Source of the DNA: DATLRC01 sp035478435
GTDB lineage: Bacteria; Patescibacteriota; Saccharimonadia; Saccharimonadales; UBA4665
NCBI GenBank assembly: GCA_035478435.1
Contig: DATIJT010000020.1
Coordinates: forward strand, 1-64,000
DNA length: 64,000 bases
Reading direction: 5' to 3'
The notes beneath the pieces are model-generated. The model ran no database searches. It was not told the DNA's origin and was given only the letters and a program-made list of their open reading frames with translations. How positions within the stretch are numbered: the stretch's first letter is position 1; every line of letters starts with the position of its first letter. Positions 7,723 to 14,204 of the stretch are shown here, piece by piece. A program made the translations under genes and the position numbers.

Positions 7723-8289
7723 TTAATCCTTTACTCGTTCGCGGTAGGCGCCGGTTGTCGTATCAACCGATATTACATCGCCTTGCTTAATAAAAGCGGG
7801 GACTTTGATTGTGATGCCGGTTTCTAACGTCGCGTCTTTGGTAATCGCCGAACTGGTATCGCCCTTGACGGCATTTTCAGCATAAGTAACCTTCAGTGGT
7901 ACGTTTTTGGGTAGTTCTACGCTGATCGGTCTACTGCTGAAAAACTGAAGTTGCACCTGGTCACCTTCCTTCATGTAACCAGCGTTATCACCTACTAAGT
8001 CTGACGGTACTTCAAACTGCTCAAAAGTGCTTTGGTTCATAAAAAAGAAGTTGTTAGCGTCCGAATATAAGTATTGGACAGCCTGGCTGGTTACATCCGC
8101 GCTATCTAATTGTTCATTGCCTTTGAAAGTCTTCTCTAGTACTTTGCCGTCGAGCAAACTTTTTATACGAACATTGACGATTGAGCCGCCACGTCCCATG
8201 ACTTTCTGGCTATAATCAACCACACGGAACGGCTCACCATTCCACTGGAAAATAGTGCCTTTTTTAAGGCTGGTGATGGACAGGACCAC
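7723..8289 (-). CDS. efp: Translation elongation factor P
   Basis: The 188-aa protein shows all three EF-P domains (KOW-like N-terminus, central OB, C-terminal OB ending G-D-V-I-S-V-D-T-T-T-G-A-Y-R-E-R). EF-P enters stalled ribosomes and relieves arrest at polyproline. The residue at the domain-I loop tip, lysine in many bacteria, is Arg33 here (M-G-R-G-G-S); arginine is the residue rhamnosylated by EarP in some lineages. The start is GTG with AGGAG at good spacing, inside the 3' end of an upstream 78-aa frame. The window has several polyproline-rich proteins that could be clients. Confidence 0.95.
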   Translation of the reverse strand: MVLSITSLKKGTIFQWNGEPFRVVDYSQKVMGRGGSIVNVRIKSLLDGKVLEKTFKGNEQLDSADVTSQAVQYLYSDANNFFFMNQSTFEQFEVPSDLVGDNAGYMKEGDQVQLQFFSSRPISVELPKNVPLKVTYAENAVKGDTSSAITKDATLETGITIKVPAFIKQGDVISVDTTTGAYRERVKD

Positions 8290-8500
8290 TTAAGCCTTCT
8301 CCTCTCATTGGCTGATCTTCTACAGAACTTTGTCCAGCAGTTGCCAGTAAGCGCCTTAGGCCCGCTGCATTCGCATACCTTAACAATGTTGTGTCGTCCC
8401 GAGGCCCCAAATCAACAGTTTCGGCCAGATCCACAAGCACTCCACCCGTAACCTCTTCTCCTTTGAACACTCCCCCCACAATTACTAGTGATTCACACAT
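8264..8500 (-). CDS. Small hypothetical protein, 78 aa, upstream of efp
   Basis: I recognise no family. The N-terminus is hydrophobic (C-E-S-L-V-I-V-G-G-V-F) and the rest charged. It has a GGGAG site about 10 nt before the ATG, lies 19 nt after rpsR, and overlaps efp by 26 nt, so it may translate as part of the operon. The overlap with the efp ribosome-binding site could couple the two. Codon use alone does not prove it is real. Confidence 0.45.
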   Translation of the reverse strand: MCESLVIVGGVFKGEEVTGGVLVDLAETVDLGPRDDTTLLRYANAAGLRRLLATAGQSSVEDQPMRGEGLSGPVHHQP

Positions 8501-8519
8501 TATTACTTATCTCCCTTTG

Positions 8520-8723
8520 CTAGTTACTGGCTACAAATGGTAGCAATGCAATGTGGCGGGCGCGTTTGATAGCCTGGGCCAACCGTCTTTGCTGGCTTTC
8601 GGTTAAGCCGGTCTTTTTGCGGGTTTCAATTTGCCCGTATATATTTACGTAGCGCTGCAAGGTTTTAACATCCTTGTAGTCAAAATAGGCTACGTCTGTT
8701 CGGTGTTTAAAAATCTTTGCCAT
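8520..8723 (-). CDS. rpsR: 30S ribosomal protein bS18
   Basis: The 67-aa protein has the typical S18 core (F-D-Y-K-D-V-K-T-L ... G-L-T-x-x-Q-Q-R-R-L-A-Q-A-I-K-R-A-R-H-I-A-L-L-P-F). It binds S6 on the 30S platform. It is preceded by AAAGGAG 7 nt before the ATG. Gene order rpsF-ssb-x-rpsR is the common bacterial arrangement with one extra small gene inserted. Confidence 0.96.
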   Translation of the reverse strand: MAKIFKHRTDVAYFDYKDVKTLQRYVNIYGQIETRKKTGLTESQQRRLAQAIKRARHIALLPFVASN

Positions 8724-8735
8724 AAAAATTCTCCT

Positions 8736-8996
8736 TTACTTATAGTTGGGGCACTGGTTACCAATTATTTTCCTAGCTGCCTCTATAATACTAGGTACTG
8801 CTCCTGCCTTTAACTTAGCATCTGTCTGAACAAGTGACTCGCCAACCATGGTCTTGAGCTGCTCGGGCGCAGCGCGATTGATCTCATCCACAGTATGGTC
8901 ACGTAGTAAAAGCCCTACTGCCCACCTTTCCTCCATTGCAAGTGTTTTGACCGGGCATTCTGGGCAACTATCTTCGCAGGCGTAAATTCGATCCAT
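8736..8996 (-). CDS. Small Cys-containing hypothetical protein, 86 aa
   Basis: I recognise no family. The N-terminus carries Cys residues in a C-x3-C-x2-C pattern (residues 7, 11, 14) and there is one Cys near the C-terminus (C-P-N), so a metal site is possible. The middle is helical and charged. It sits between ssb (9 nt gap) and rpsR (12 nt gap) and is very likely co-transcribed with them. Only a weak AGG site precedes the ATG. Confidence 0.6.
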   Translation of the reverse strand: MDRIYACEDSCPECPVKTLAMEERWAVGLLLRDHTVDEINRAAPEQLKTMVGESLVQTDAKLKAGAVPSIIEAARKIIGNQCPNYK

Positions 8997-9005
8997 AGTT
9001 TTTAC

Positions 9006-9485
9006 CTAAAACGGAATGTCGTCCAAGTTGATTGGCTCGTCGCCGATGTCTTCAATGACTACGTCATCCTCTTTAGCTTTTTTGCTAGGCTCAGGCTTCC
9101 CGCTAGCAGCCATGGGCTCTGCCCCGGAAGCGCTGGCGCTGCCGTCGCCACCGCCACGACTATCTAGGAATGTCACGTCATTAGCCAGCACTTCGACTTT
9201 GCTGCGCTTTTGGCCCTCTTGCTCCCACGAACGGGACTGTAACCGACCCTGCACCAAGCAGCGGCGGCCTTTACTAAGGTATTGGGCTACCCGTTCGGCT
9301 AGTGGCCCCCAACAGACTATATCAATATAGTCTGTCACTTCTTTCCATTCACCGCTTGCGTCTTTGTAGCTACGGTTAAGCGCCAGGCTAAAGCTGGTTA
9401 CGCTCTGCCCGCTTGGTGTTTGCCTAAGTTCCGGGTCACGGGTTAGGTTACCCATTAAGAAAACCTGGTTTAAACTTCTTGCCAT
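9006..9485 (-). CDS. ssb: Single-stranded DNA-binding protein
   Basis: The 159-aa SSB has an N-terminal OB fold (N-Q-V-F-L-M-G-N-L-T-R-D-P-E-L-R ... D-I-V-C-W-G-P-L-A-E-R-V), a Gly/Ser-rich linker, and the acidic tip D-D-I-P-F that recruits partner proteins. A longer frame starts at 9533, but the ATG at 9485 has AGGAGG with ideal spacing and matches family starts. It lies between rpsF and rpsR, the usual operon for S6, SSB and S18. Confidence 0.96.
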   Translation of the reverse strand: MARSLNQVFLMGNLTRDPELRQTPSGQSVTSFSLALNRSYKDASGEWKEVTDYIDIVCWGPLAERVAQYLSKGRRCLVQGRLQSRSWEQEGQKRSKVEVLANDVTFLDSRGGGDGSASASGAEPMAASGKPEPSKKAKEDDVVIEDIGDEPINLDDIPF

Positions 9486-9655
9486 AGTGGCGTCCTCCTT
9501 ATATTGCTTCGCGCCGGGCAAAATTTTACCCAAAATGAAGGTTTGCTCGGGCTCGGCATATAATCTCCCTGATCGGTCGATTATAAGAACTATGTCTTAA
9601 GTTATTTAGTATTTCTACCCTACCTTGCCAGCTTGAACTATGTCAAGCATAAGGC

Positions 9656-10054
9656 TTATTCTTTCGCTTTGTCGTCAGATTCTTCTTCGTCTTCACCGTT
9701 TGCCGAATCGCCGCGCTCGGCTGCCCGCTTGGCCTTTTCGGCCTTCAGCGCTTCAGCTTTGGCGATGGCTTTGAGGTCCGGCCGGGTGATCAAAAAACGA
9801 ATCACTTCATCGGTGATGTTAAGCGTCGCCTCGACTTTTTGCACACCCTCTGGCGGTAATTCTACGGTGTAGAATACATAAACCGCGTGCTCACTACCCT
9901 TAATAGTGTAGGCTAGCTTGCGTTTACCCCAGTTGTCGGTACTGACCACTTTACCACCATTGCTACTGAAGATTTTGGTGACCCGGTCTTCGGCCTTCGA
10001 TAAGTCGACCTCTAGATCGGGGTGGTACAATACGGCAATCTCGTACTCTGCCAT
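9656..10054 (-). CDS. rpsF: 30S ribosomal protein bS6
   Basis: The 132-aa protein has the S6 ferredoxin-like core (Y-E-I-A-V-L-Y-H-P-D-L ... W-G-K-R-K-L-A-Y-T-I-K-G ... I-R-F-L-I-T-R) plus an acidic C-terminal tail. An AAGGAG site precedes the ATG. It is the first gene of the rpsF-ssb-rpsR operon. The leader has a hairpin that may bind the S6:S18 complex. A 170-nt gap separates it from ssb. Confidence 0.96.
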   Translation of the reverse strand: MAEYEIAVLYHPDLEVDLSKAEDRVTKIFSSNGGKVVSTDNWGKRKLAYTIKGSEHAVYVFYTVELPPEGVQKVEATLNITDEVIRFLITRPDLKAIAKAEALKAEKAKRAAERGDSANGEDEEESDDKAKE

Positions 10055-10084
10055 CTTTGCTCCTTCCTTTGGATTAAGCCCGCA

Positions 10085-10119
10085 CGCACTAGCGGCTGCG
10101 AGCTGAAGTTGATAGTGCG
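10085..10119 (-). promoter_or_regulatory. Candidate S6:S18-binding leader hairpin
   Basis: The rpsF 5' leader forms a 7-bp stem (CGCACTA / TAGTGCG) with the loop sequence AGCCG just before the 3' strand. Known rpsF leaders use a stem flanked by a CCG element to bind S6:S18 for feedback. The match is by position and the CCG only. Confidence 0.4.
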
Positions 10120-10123
10120 CTAA

Positions 10124-10152
10124 ATTATACTCGAAACACCTCTGTTGGTCAA
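10124..10152 (-). promoter_or_regulatory. Promoter of the rpsF operon
   Basis: TTGACC (10152-10147), a 17-nt spacer and TATAAT (10129-10124). Transcription would begin ~62 nt before the rpsF ATG, so unlike many units here this one has a real leader with a Shine-Dalgarno site. Confidence 0.75.
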
Positions 10153-10162
10153 CAGTCTGTAG

Positions 10163-10813
10163 CTAGCTATCTTCTAAAATCTCACTCAATATACCAGACA
10201 GCTCCTTATAATCTATCCGCTTTCCGGCCATCTTTATAGCTGCCAACAAATTCTCGCAGTCAGTATCCGATAAGAAGTGAACTGCTTCCTTGCCAAACCG
10301 ATCAATCACTCTTTGCACATCTTCCATCATTCCCCAAGTTTTTTGGGAATTTTCAGCCTCTACATCATATAAATAACCAGCCTGGATAGCTAACGGGGCT
10401 AGTTCAGGACTAGAGAACACTGCATACCAGTTCTCGACAGCATAAGATGATTCTTCTCGGTCACTTTCTAGAACGTAGGGCTTCCCGCCCCTAAAAAGCT
10501 CCAGTTCTATAACCTGAGCAGGTACATGCAAAACCTTACCCAACTTTTCTATCGAACCTAAGGGGTGATAGAGACTTTTGACCATAATTTGATCAGCGCC
10601 TAGAAAGGGTACGGCAACTTTGTAATCTTCTCTCGCGGGATAAGTGACAAACTCCAACGTACCCATTTCTGAGCTAGATAAATCCATAACAGCATTTGCC
10701 TCGTACCCAACAACCGTGAGTGCTCCCAAAAACATCGTCCGGCGCAAATCAGCCGCTTCCTGCCCAAAACGTAAGCGCGGAGGTAAATCACCATTACCAG
10801 GACCACTAATCAT
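10163..10813 (-). CDS. Orphan hypothetical protein, 216 aa
   Basis: I recognise no family. It appears soluble, with mixed alpha/beta composition, a helical Glu/Asp/Lys-rich C-terminus and no signal peptide. A poor promoter (TTTACT, 17 nt, TACCGT) would start transcription at the ATG. It lies between the rpsF operon and another orphan on the same strand. Confidence 0.6.
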   Translation of the reverse strand: MISGPGNGDLPPRLRFGQEAADLRRTMFLGALTVVGYEANAVMDLSSSEMGTLEFVTYPAREDYKVAVPFLGADQIMVKSLYHPLGSIEKLGKVLHVPAQVIELELFRGGKPYVLESDREESSYAVENWYAVFSSPELAPLAIQAGYLYDVEAENSQKTWGMMEDVQRVIDRFGKEAVHFLSDTDCENLLAAIKMAGKRIDYKELSGILSEILEDS

Positions 10814-10868
10814 GGTTTATACGGTACCATATTTTACCTTCTTAGTAAATATTACGGCTCTTTCGGTC

Positions 10869-11861
10869 TTAAGCGGCTGCTTGCTCGGTAAGACGATCTC
10901 TGAAGGAAGCGATGAGCTGCCTTATTATCCTTGGGTCGCCCAGTTTATATTTAACGAGTTTCGTAGCGGTGGCCGGCATCAAAGGGTGCAAACGCCCGGC
11001 GGCTTGTAAGCGCCTGTAGAATTGCTCAACCGTTTCGCCATTGTAGGTAACCGTATTCCTTACCGCTTCCTCAGTGGCAATAGCTAGAAGTTCAACGCCG
11101 GTTGATTCATCACCGGTGACTATCAGGCGATTTTTAATACCACGATTAACATTTGAGAGATCTTGCGAGATCACATAGTCTCCAAGGAATTCCCGAAGCG
11201 CGCCATAACCATAACGTACATCGCGGTACAGAAAGTCCGCTTGCTGCCGACGCCGTTCTTTAAGAAGGGCCTCTACAGCTTCAAATGGCAGATCAAGCTC
11301 ATATTTAGCCTTAAAAGCTTCTACATCAGTAGGGGTAACTTCGCTGGGCTCTCCTTGGACGGTTAGCTGCGCGAGCTGTGCTTCCGTGGTAGGCTTAAGC
11401 TGGAGTTCTCCACCTTTGGTATGGATCACCAGCCGGCTCGGCACCCCGGCCGCGGCCGCCAGACACATCCCCACTTGATGCCCAATCTGTCGGTGTATCC
11501 AAGGGCCTACCTTAAAGTTATGATAGGCATCAGGACCTTGATTGTGCTGTTCTACTTTAACCAATTGTATCTGGGAACAACGCATAGCCTTACCACCTAA
11601 AGTAGCCAGTACATGGTGCGCCCTCGGATGGGTACCATGATGCCAGTTAGCAACTTCGCCGTCGTCTTTTGGTAGAGTCTCCTCAGTCGGAGCCAAAAGA
11701 AATGGTAAGCCAGTATAGGGATCTATTAGCTCCTTTAACTCTGTTTGCTCCTTGTAGGCACCAACTTCACAAACAAAAAAGCTCATATCGCGAGGAACAG
11801 CGGCTGCCGGATCAGCCAAAAGTTCACTGAGCTGTTCCAGAGTTGCTAACTCAGCAGGCAT
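10869..11861 (-). CDS. Orphan hypothetical protein, 330 aa
   Basis: I do not recognise it. The protein contains a His-rich patch (W-H-H-G-T-H-P-R-A-H-H) and Cys residues that might form a metal site, then a charged helical C-terminal half. There is no signal or membrane segment. I chose the ATG at 11861 over the GTG three codons upstream because GGAG lies 8 nt before it. A perfect 9-bp inverted repeat (11885-11921) lies in its leader. Confidence 0.6.
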   Translation of the reverse strand: MPAELATLEQLSELLADPAAAVPRDMSFFVCEVGAYKEQTELKELIDPYTGLPFLLAPTEETLPKDDGEVANWHHGTHPRAHHVLATLGGKAMRCSQIQLVKVEQHNQGPDAYHNFKVGPWIHRQIGHQVGMCLAAAAGVPSRLVIHTKGGELQLKPTTEAQLAQLTVQGEPSEVTPTDVEAFKAKYELDLPFEAVEALLKERRRQQADFLYRDVRYGYGALREFLGDYVISQDLSNVNRGIKNRLIVTGDESTGVELLAIATEEAVRNTVTYNGETVEQFYRRLQAAGRLHPLMPATATKLVKYKLGDPRIIRQLIASFRDRLTEQAAA

Positions 11862-11884
11862 TGGCGGCACTCCATTCTAAACTC

Positions 11885-11921
11885 ACGTGTTTCGCCCGAA
11901 ATGTGCAAGGGTGAAACACGT
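11885..11921. repeat. Inverted repeat in the leader of the 330-aa orphan
   Basis: ACGTGTTTC and GAAACACGT pair perfectly over 9 bp around a 19-nt loop that adds GCCC/GGGT. It lacks a T-run, so an operator or RNA hairpin is more likely than a terminator. Confidence 0.5.
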
Positions 11922-11925
11922 ATAA

Positions 11926-12060
11926 ACAAAAAAGCCCTGTCGCAAGGACAGGGCTTTTGGGGAAAGGCTGGCGGCAGACCAATTGTAGTGTCTGCCCGGG
12001 CGGTGTAAATTGTTTTGTTTTCACTGCCATCTTCCCCTTACTTAGCAGTTTTTTGTTCTT
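11926..12060 (-). ncRNA. Candidate structured small RNA, ~135 nt
   Basis: This gene-free stretch holds a complete transcription unit on the minus strand: promoter TTGCTT-N17-TACTAT, then an RNA whose 5' part (GGGGAA ... TGGC) pairs with GCCA ... TTCCCC, an internal hairpin GGCAGAC/GTCTGCC (11973-11996), and a strong intrinsic terminator. I see no match to 4.5S, 6S, tmRNA or RNase P RNA. An alternative is a ~58-aa frame beginning ATG-GCA-GTG inside it, but that frame runs through the terminator. RNA gene favoured. Confidence 0.5.
11930..11958 (-). terminator. Intrinsic terminator of the small RNA
   Basis: The stem GCCCTGTC/GACAGGGC, with AAAA/TTTT extensions, is followed by a run of six T on the minus strand. 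Confidence 0.8.
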
Positions 12061-12066
12061 ACGCTT

Positions 12067-12095
12067 ATAGTAAAAAGCTAGCCAGCTTTAAGCAA
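12067..12095 (-). promoter_or_regulatory. Promoter of the candidate small RNA
   Basis: TTGCTT (12095-12090), a 17-nt spacer, and TACTAT (12072-12067) just after the end of the deaminase-like gene. Confidence 0.6.
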
Positions 12096-12130
12096 GTGAT
12101 AAATAACACATTTGCAAATAATTTTCGTCT

Positions 12131-12799
12131 TTACGATAGCAACTTGTCCCCTACCGCTATCGCAAGCCTCGCGGCTATCGGTCCGTTTAATTCTCTGCCT
12201 CTTTCGTGCAGACTAGTGAAAAAGCCATAAACAGACACGCTTCTTGCCCACCTTTCAAAATCGGGATCTGTGTGATGGCTGAATGATAAGGGTAAGTGGC
12301 CGTCTTGGGCGTGGATATCTTTAAGTTCAGCAAAAGTATATATTTCATATAAATCTTCGCTAGGGTGGACTGTCACCATTAGAGAATCGTCTTTTACGGC
12401 TGGCTGCTGCTCCATAACATCCCTACATTCCCCACAAGCATGTAGTGTCGGCACATCTATACCGCTTTGAGTATCAGGCTGGACGGGGCCAGAACTAAAC
12501 ATAGCAATTAGCCTGCCGAACCTGTGATAGAGCATTTTTTGAAGCACGATTTGCTCAGCACAAGCCTTAGTTGGGTTAGAGCCGGGGAATAAATTCTGAT
12601 TCGCTCCTGAGAATATGGCTATATCACCAGCGTGCGACATAGCTAGGGCTACCGCCCCAACCCTGAAACCACTATGGTGAACAGCCAGCTTGCGGTTACC
12701 TCTAGCTAAATCCATAGCATAGGGGCCTAGTTCTAGAAACTTACGCCATGGGTCAATTGGCTCACCAGCTTTTAATATTGACCGCGGCAATATTTGCAT
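12131..12799 (-). CDS. Cytidine deaminase-fold protein, 222 aa
   Basis: A zinc-dependent deaminase core is visible: C80-A81-E82 (the C/H-A-E motif, with Glu as proton shuttle) and C122-G-E-C125 (the P-C-x-x-C equivalent), giving three Cys ligands as in tetrameric cytidine deaminases. The protein is longer than a typical CDA (~130 aa), with an N-terminal extension and a C-terminal ~90-residue region of unknown role. Substrate is not predictable; nucleoside salvage is plausible. Its promoter gives a leaderless message. Before the adjacent element arrived it lay directly next to the ftsK 3' end. Confidence 0.7.
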   Translation of the reverse strand: MQILPRSILKAGEPIDPWRKFLELGPYAMDLARGNRKLAVHHSGFRVGAVALAMSHAGDIAIFSGANQNLFPGSNPTKACAEQIVLQKMLYHRFGRLIAMFSSGPVQPDTQSGIDVPTLHACGECRDVMEQQPAVKDDSLMVTVHPSEDLYEIYTFAELKDIHAQDGHLPLSFSHHTDPDFERWARSVSVYGFFTSLHERGRELNGPIAARLAIAVGDKLLS

Positions 12800-12805
12800 A
12801 GGTAT

Positions 12806-12834
12806 ACTCTAAAATATTTACTAAAAATAATCAA
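12806..12834 (-). promoter_or_regulatory. Promoter of the deaminase-like gene, leaderless
   Basis: TTGATT (12834-12829), a 17-nt spacer, and TAGAGT (12811-12806), followed by 6 nt and the ATG at 12799. Confidence 0.65.
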
Positions 12835-12948
12835 TGAACTACTGGTTGGCGACTATCCCTGATAGTAAGTAAAAAATACTTGTAAGCATAAGTGTTTTAT
12901 TATTTAGTTGTAGACAAACGGGGGTCAATTTGTTAGCATTAGCTTGTT

Positions 12949-13542
12949 ATGGGGAATAAACAAGAGCCAACGATTTCTATCAAGTCCACAGCGGGCGTCT
13001 ATATTGACGGCTCAAATATCTACCATGGTGGCAAAGTAGCGGGTTGGCAAATGAGTTACCCCAACATGAAGAGTTTTCTGGAGCGAAAATATACTCTTAC
13101 TGCCATGAGTTATTACAACTCAACTGGATACGCACAGGATAAAAAAGGTGGCTACCTCAAAAATGACAAGGGCGAATACATCACTGACCCGGGCGCACTG
13201 CGATTTGAAAATACACTGCGGGGGCTAGGTATACGTGTAGTTACAAAGCCCCTGAAGTTTATAGAGAAAGATGAGCAGAAACCCTCAAACAAAATGGACG
13301 GCGACTTAATGGTTGACTCTGTAATGGAAAGCCAGAAGTGGGAAACCTTGGTGTTACTGTCTGGAGATTGTGATTTTGAGCGTCTAGTTAAGCAAATGGT
13401 AAGCAACTCTCAGTCAGTACATATCTTCAGTTTTGAATCCAGAATGTCGCACGAGCTAAAAATGCTATCTTTGCAGTCACCGTACGTAACTTATACCCCA
13501 ATTGACGACCTTAGAAGTGTGTTGGAGTACGTGCGCAAATAG
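12949..13542 (+). CDS. NYN/LabA-like domain protein (PIN-fold ribonuclease family)
   Basis: The 197-aa protein has the NYN acidic pocket: D20 in G-V-Y-I-D-G-S-N-I, a central M-D-G-D-L-M-V-D, and S-G-D-C-D-F-E near residue 140. NYN domains are PIN-like, metal-dependent and generally RNases. It is the largest gene in the TIR-bounded element. A promoter TAGACA-N17-TAGCAT lies 9 nt before the ATG, so the leader is almost nil. It has no similarity to a transposase. Its target and whether it protects the element or the host are unknown. Confidence 0.85.
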   Translation: MGNKQEPTISIKSTAGVYIDGSNIYHGGKVAGWQMSYPNMKSFLERKYTLTAMSYYNSTGYAQDKKGGYLKNDKGEYITDPGALRFENTLRGLGIRVVTKPLKFIEKDEQKPSNKMDGDLMVDSVMESQKWETLVLLSGDCDFERLVKQMVSNSQSVHIFSFESRMSHELKMLSLQSPYVTYTPIDDLRSVLEYVRK

Positions 13543-13544
13543 GG

Positions 13545-13573
13545 TTGACATGTGGATAACTTAGAGTTATTAT
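13545..13573 (+). promoter_or_regulatory. Near-consensus promoter inside the TIR element
   Basis: TTGACA (13545-13550), a 17-nt spacer and TATTAT (13568-13573), starting 3 nt after the NYN stop. It is one of the best promoters in the window, yet only two hairpins follow directly. Confidence 0.75.
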
Positions 13574-13577
13574 AGTG

Positions 13578-13653
13578 ATGATTACTTCACCCGCCGCAAG
13601 GCGGGGTCTTTGTTTCTAGGGATATATTTATGGCTCCAAACGGAGCCTTTTTA
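13578..13653 (+). ncRNA. Candidate ~75-nt small RNA in the TIR element
   Basis: A strong promoter is followed immediately by the hairpin CCCGCC-GCAA-GGCGGG (13589-13606) and then by a canonical terminator. Two tiny frames overlap it: a 13-codon one starting at 13578 at the expected transcription start, and a 27-codon cationic one starting at 13630 that reads through the terminator. The unit could be an sRNA, a leader peptide/attenuator for the downstream genes, or a small toxin-type peptide. Confidence 0.45.
13632..13653 (+). terminator. Intrinsic terminator in the TIR element
   Basis: GGCTCC-AAAC-GGAGCC followed by TTTTTA. Confidence 0.75.
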
Positions 13654-13835
13654 AAATTCAAAGACAAGATGAAAAAGTACATCATTAACACCTATATTTA
13701 TACCTTGAAATGAGCTTAGGGCTATAACATGCGGGGTGTGCCTATTTGTCCTGTTCTTTTGGAACGGGCTGTGAAGCTTTCTTAATTAGTCGTTGAAGAG
13801 TTTTTTACTCACAGTATTCTGTTATTATACGACAT

Positions 13836-13961
13836 ATGAAAAAAGTTTGCCCGTACTGCGGCGAAAAGAAGCAATTAAATCCCTATATCATTGAAACTGG
13901 CGAGCCTATAGTTCCTACTGCTGTGATGTGTGAGGAATGTTGGGACAAGTATCAAATATGA
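13836..13961 (+). CDS. Tiny zinc-ribbon protein, 41 aa
   Basis: This short frame reads M-K-K-V-C-P-Y-C-G ... M-C-E-E-C-W-D-K-Y-Q-I. Two C-x2-C pairs make a complete zinc-ribbon knuckle. Its stop overlaps the start of the next gene (ATGA), which implies translational coupling. A weak TATACG -10 lies ~10 nt upstream. It is in the right half of the TIR-bounded element. No function is known; such mini zinc ribbons bind nucleic acid or proteins. Confidence 0.65.
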   Translation: MKKVCPYCGEKKQLNPYIIETGEPIVPTAVMCEECWDKYQI

Positions 13962-14176
13962 AACCGAAGAAAAAGAATGAAAGAGCATCGTTCTGGGTGG
14001 AGTTGTTCTTATTTGTCTGGGGGCTTGCTTACGTTGTTATTGGTGTGTTCTGTTGGTATTTGATTTTTACTGTAGAGCGTGCAGAGCCATTAGCTATTTT
14101 ATTCTTAGCGGCTGTCGGCTCGTTTACTCTTTGGAGTGGTGGCTCAACATTGTTAGATATGTTCAAGGAAGATTAA
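13958..14176 (+). CDS. Small two-TM membrane protein, 72 aa
   Basis: After a Lys-rich start (M-K-P-K-K-K-N) there are two hydrophobic helices (roughly residues 13-38 and 45-64) with a short linker containing V-E-R-A-E-P, and an acidic tail. I chose the ATG at 13958 because it overlaps the stop of the zinc-ribbon gene. A longer frame from 13937 would add seven residues without a ribosome-binding site. No family is recognised. It ends just inside the right inverted repeat of the element. Confidence 0.65.
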   Translation: MKPKKKNERASFWVELFLFVWGLAYVVIGVFCWYLIFTVERAEPLAILFLAAVGSFTLWSGGSTLLDMFKED

Positions 14177-14204
14177 TCGTACTTGCTATCAGGGGATAGT
14201 CGCC

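Noticed and set aside
11949..12030. ~58-codon frame (ATG-GCA-GTG...) within the candidate small RNA
   Set aside because: It runs through the terminator hairpin and the downstream inverted repeat into the next gene, so an RNA gene is the better reading, although AAGGGG precedes the ATG.
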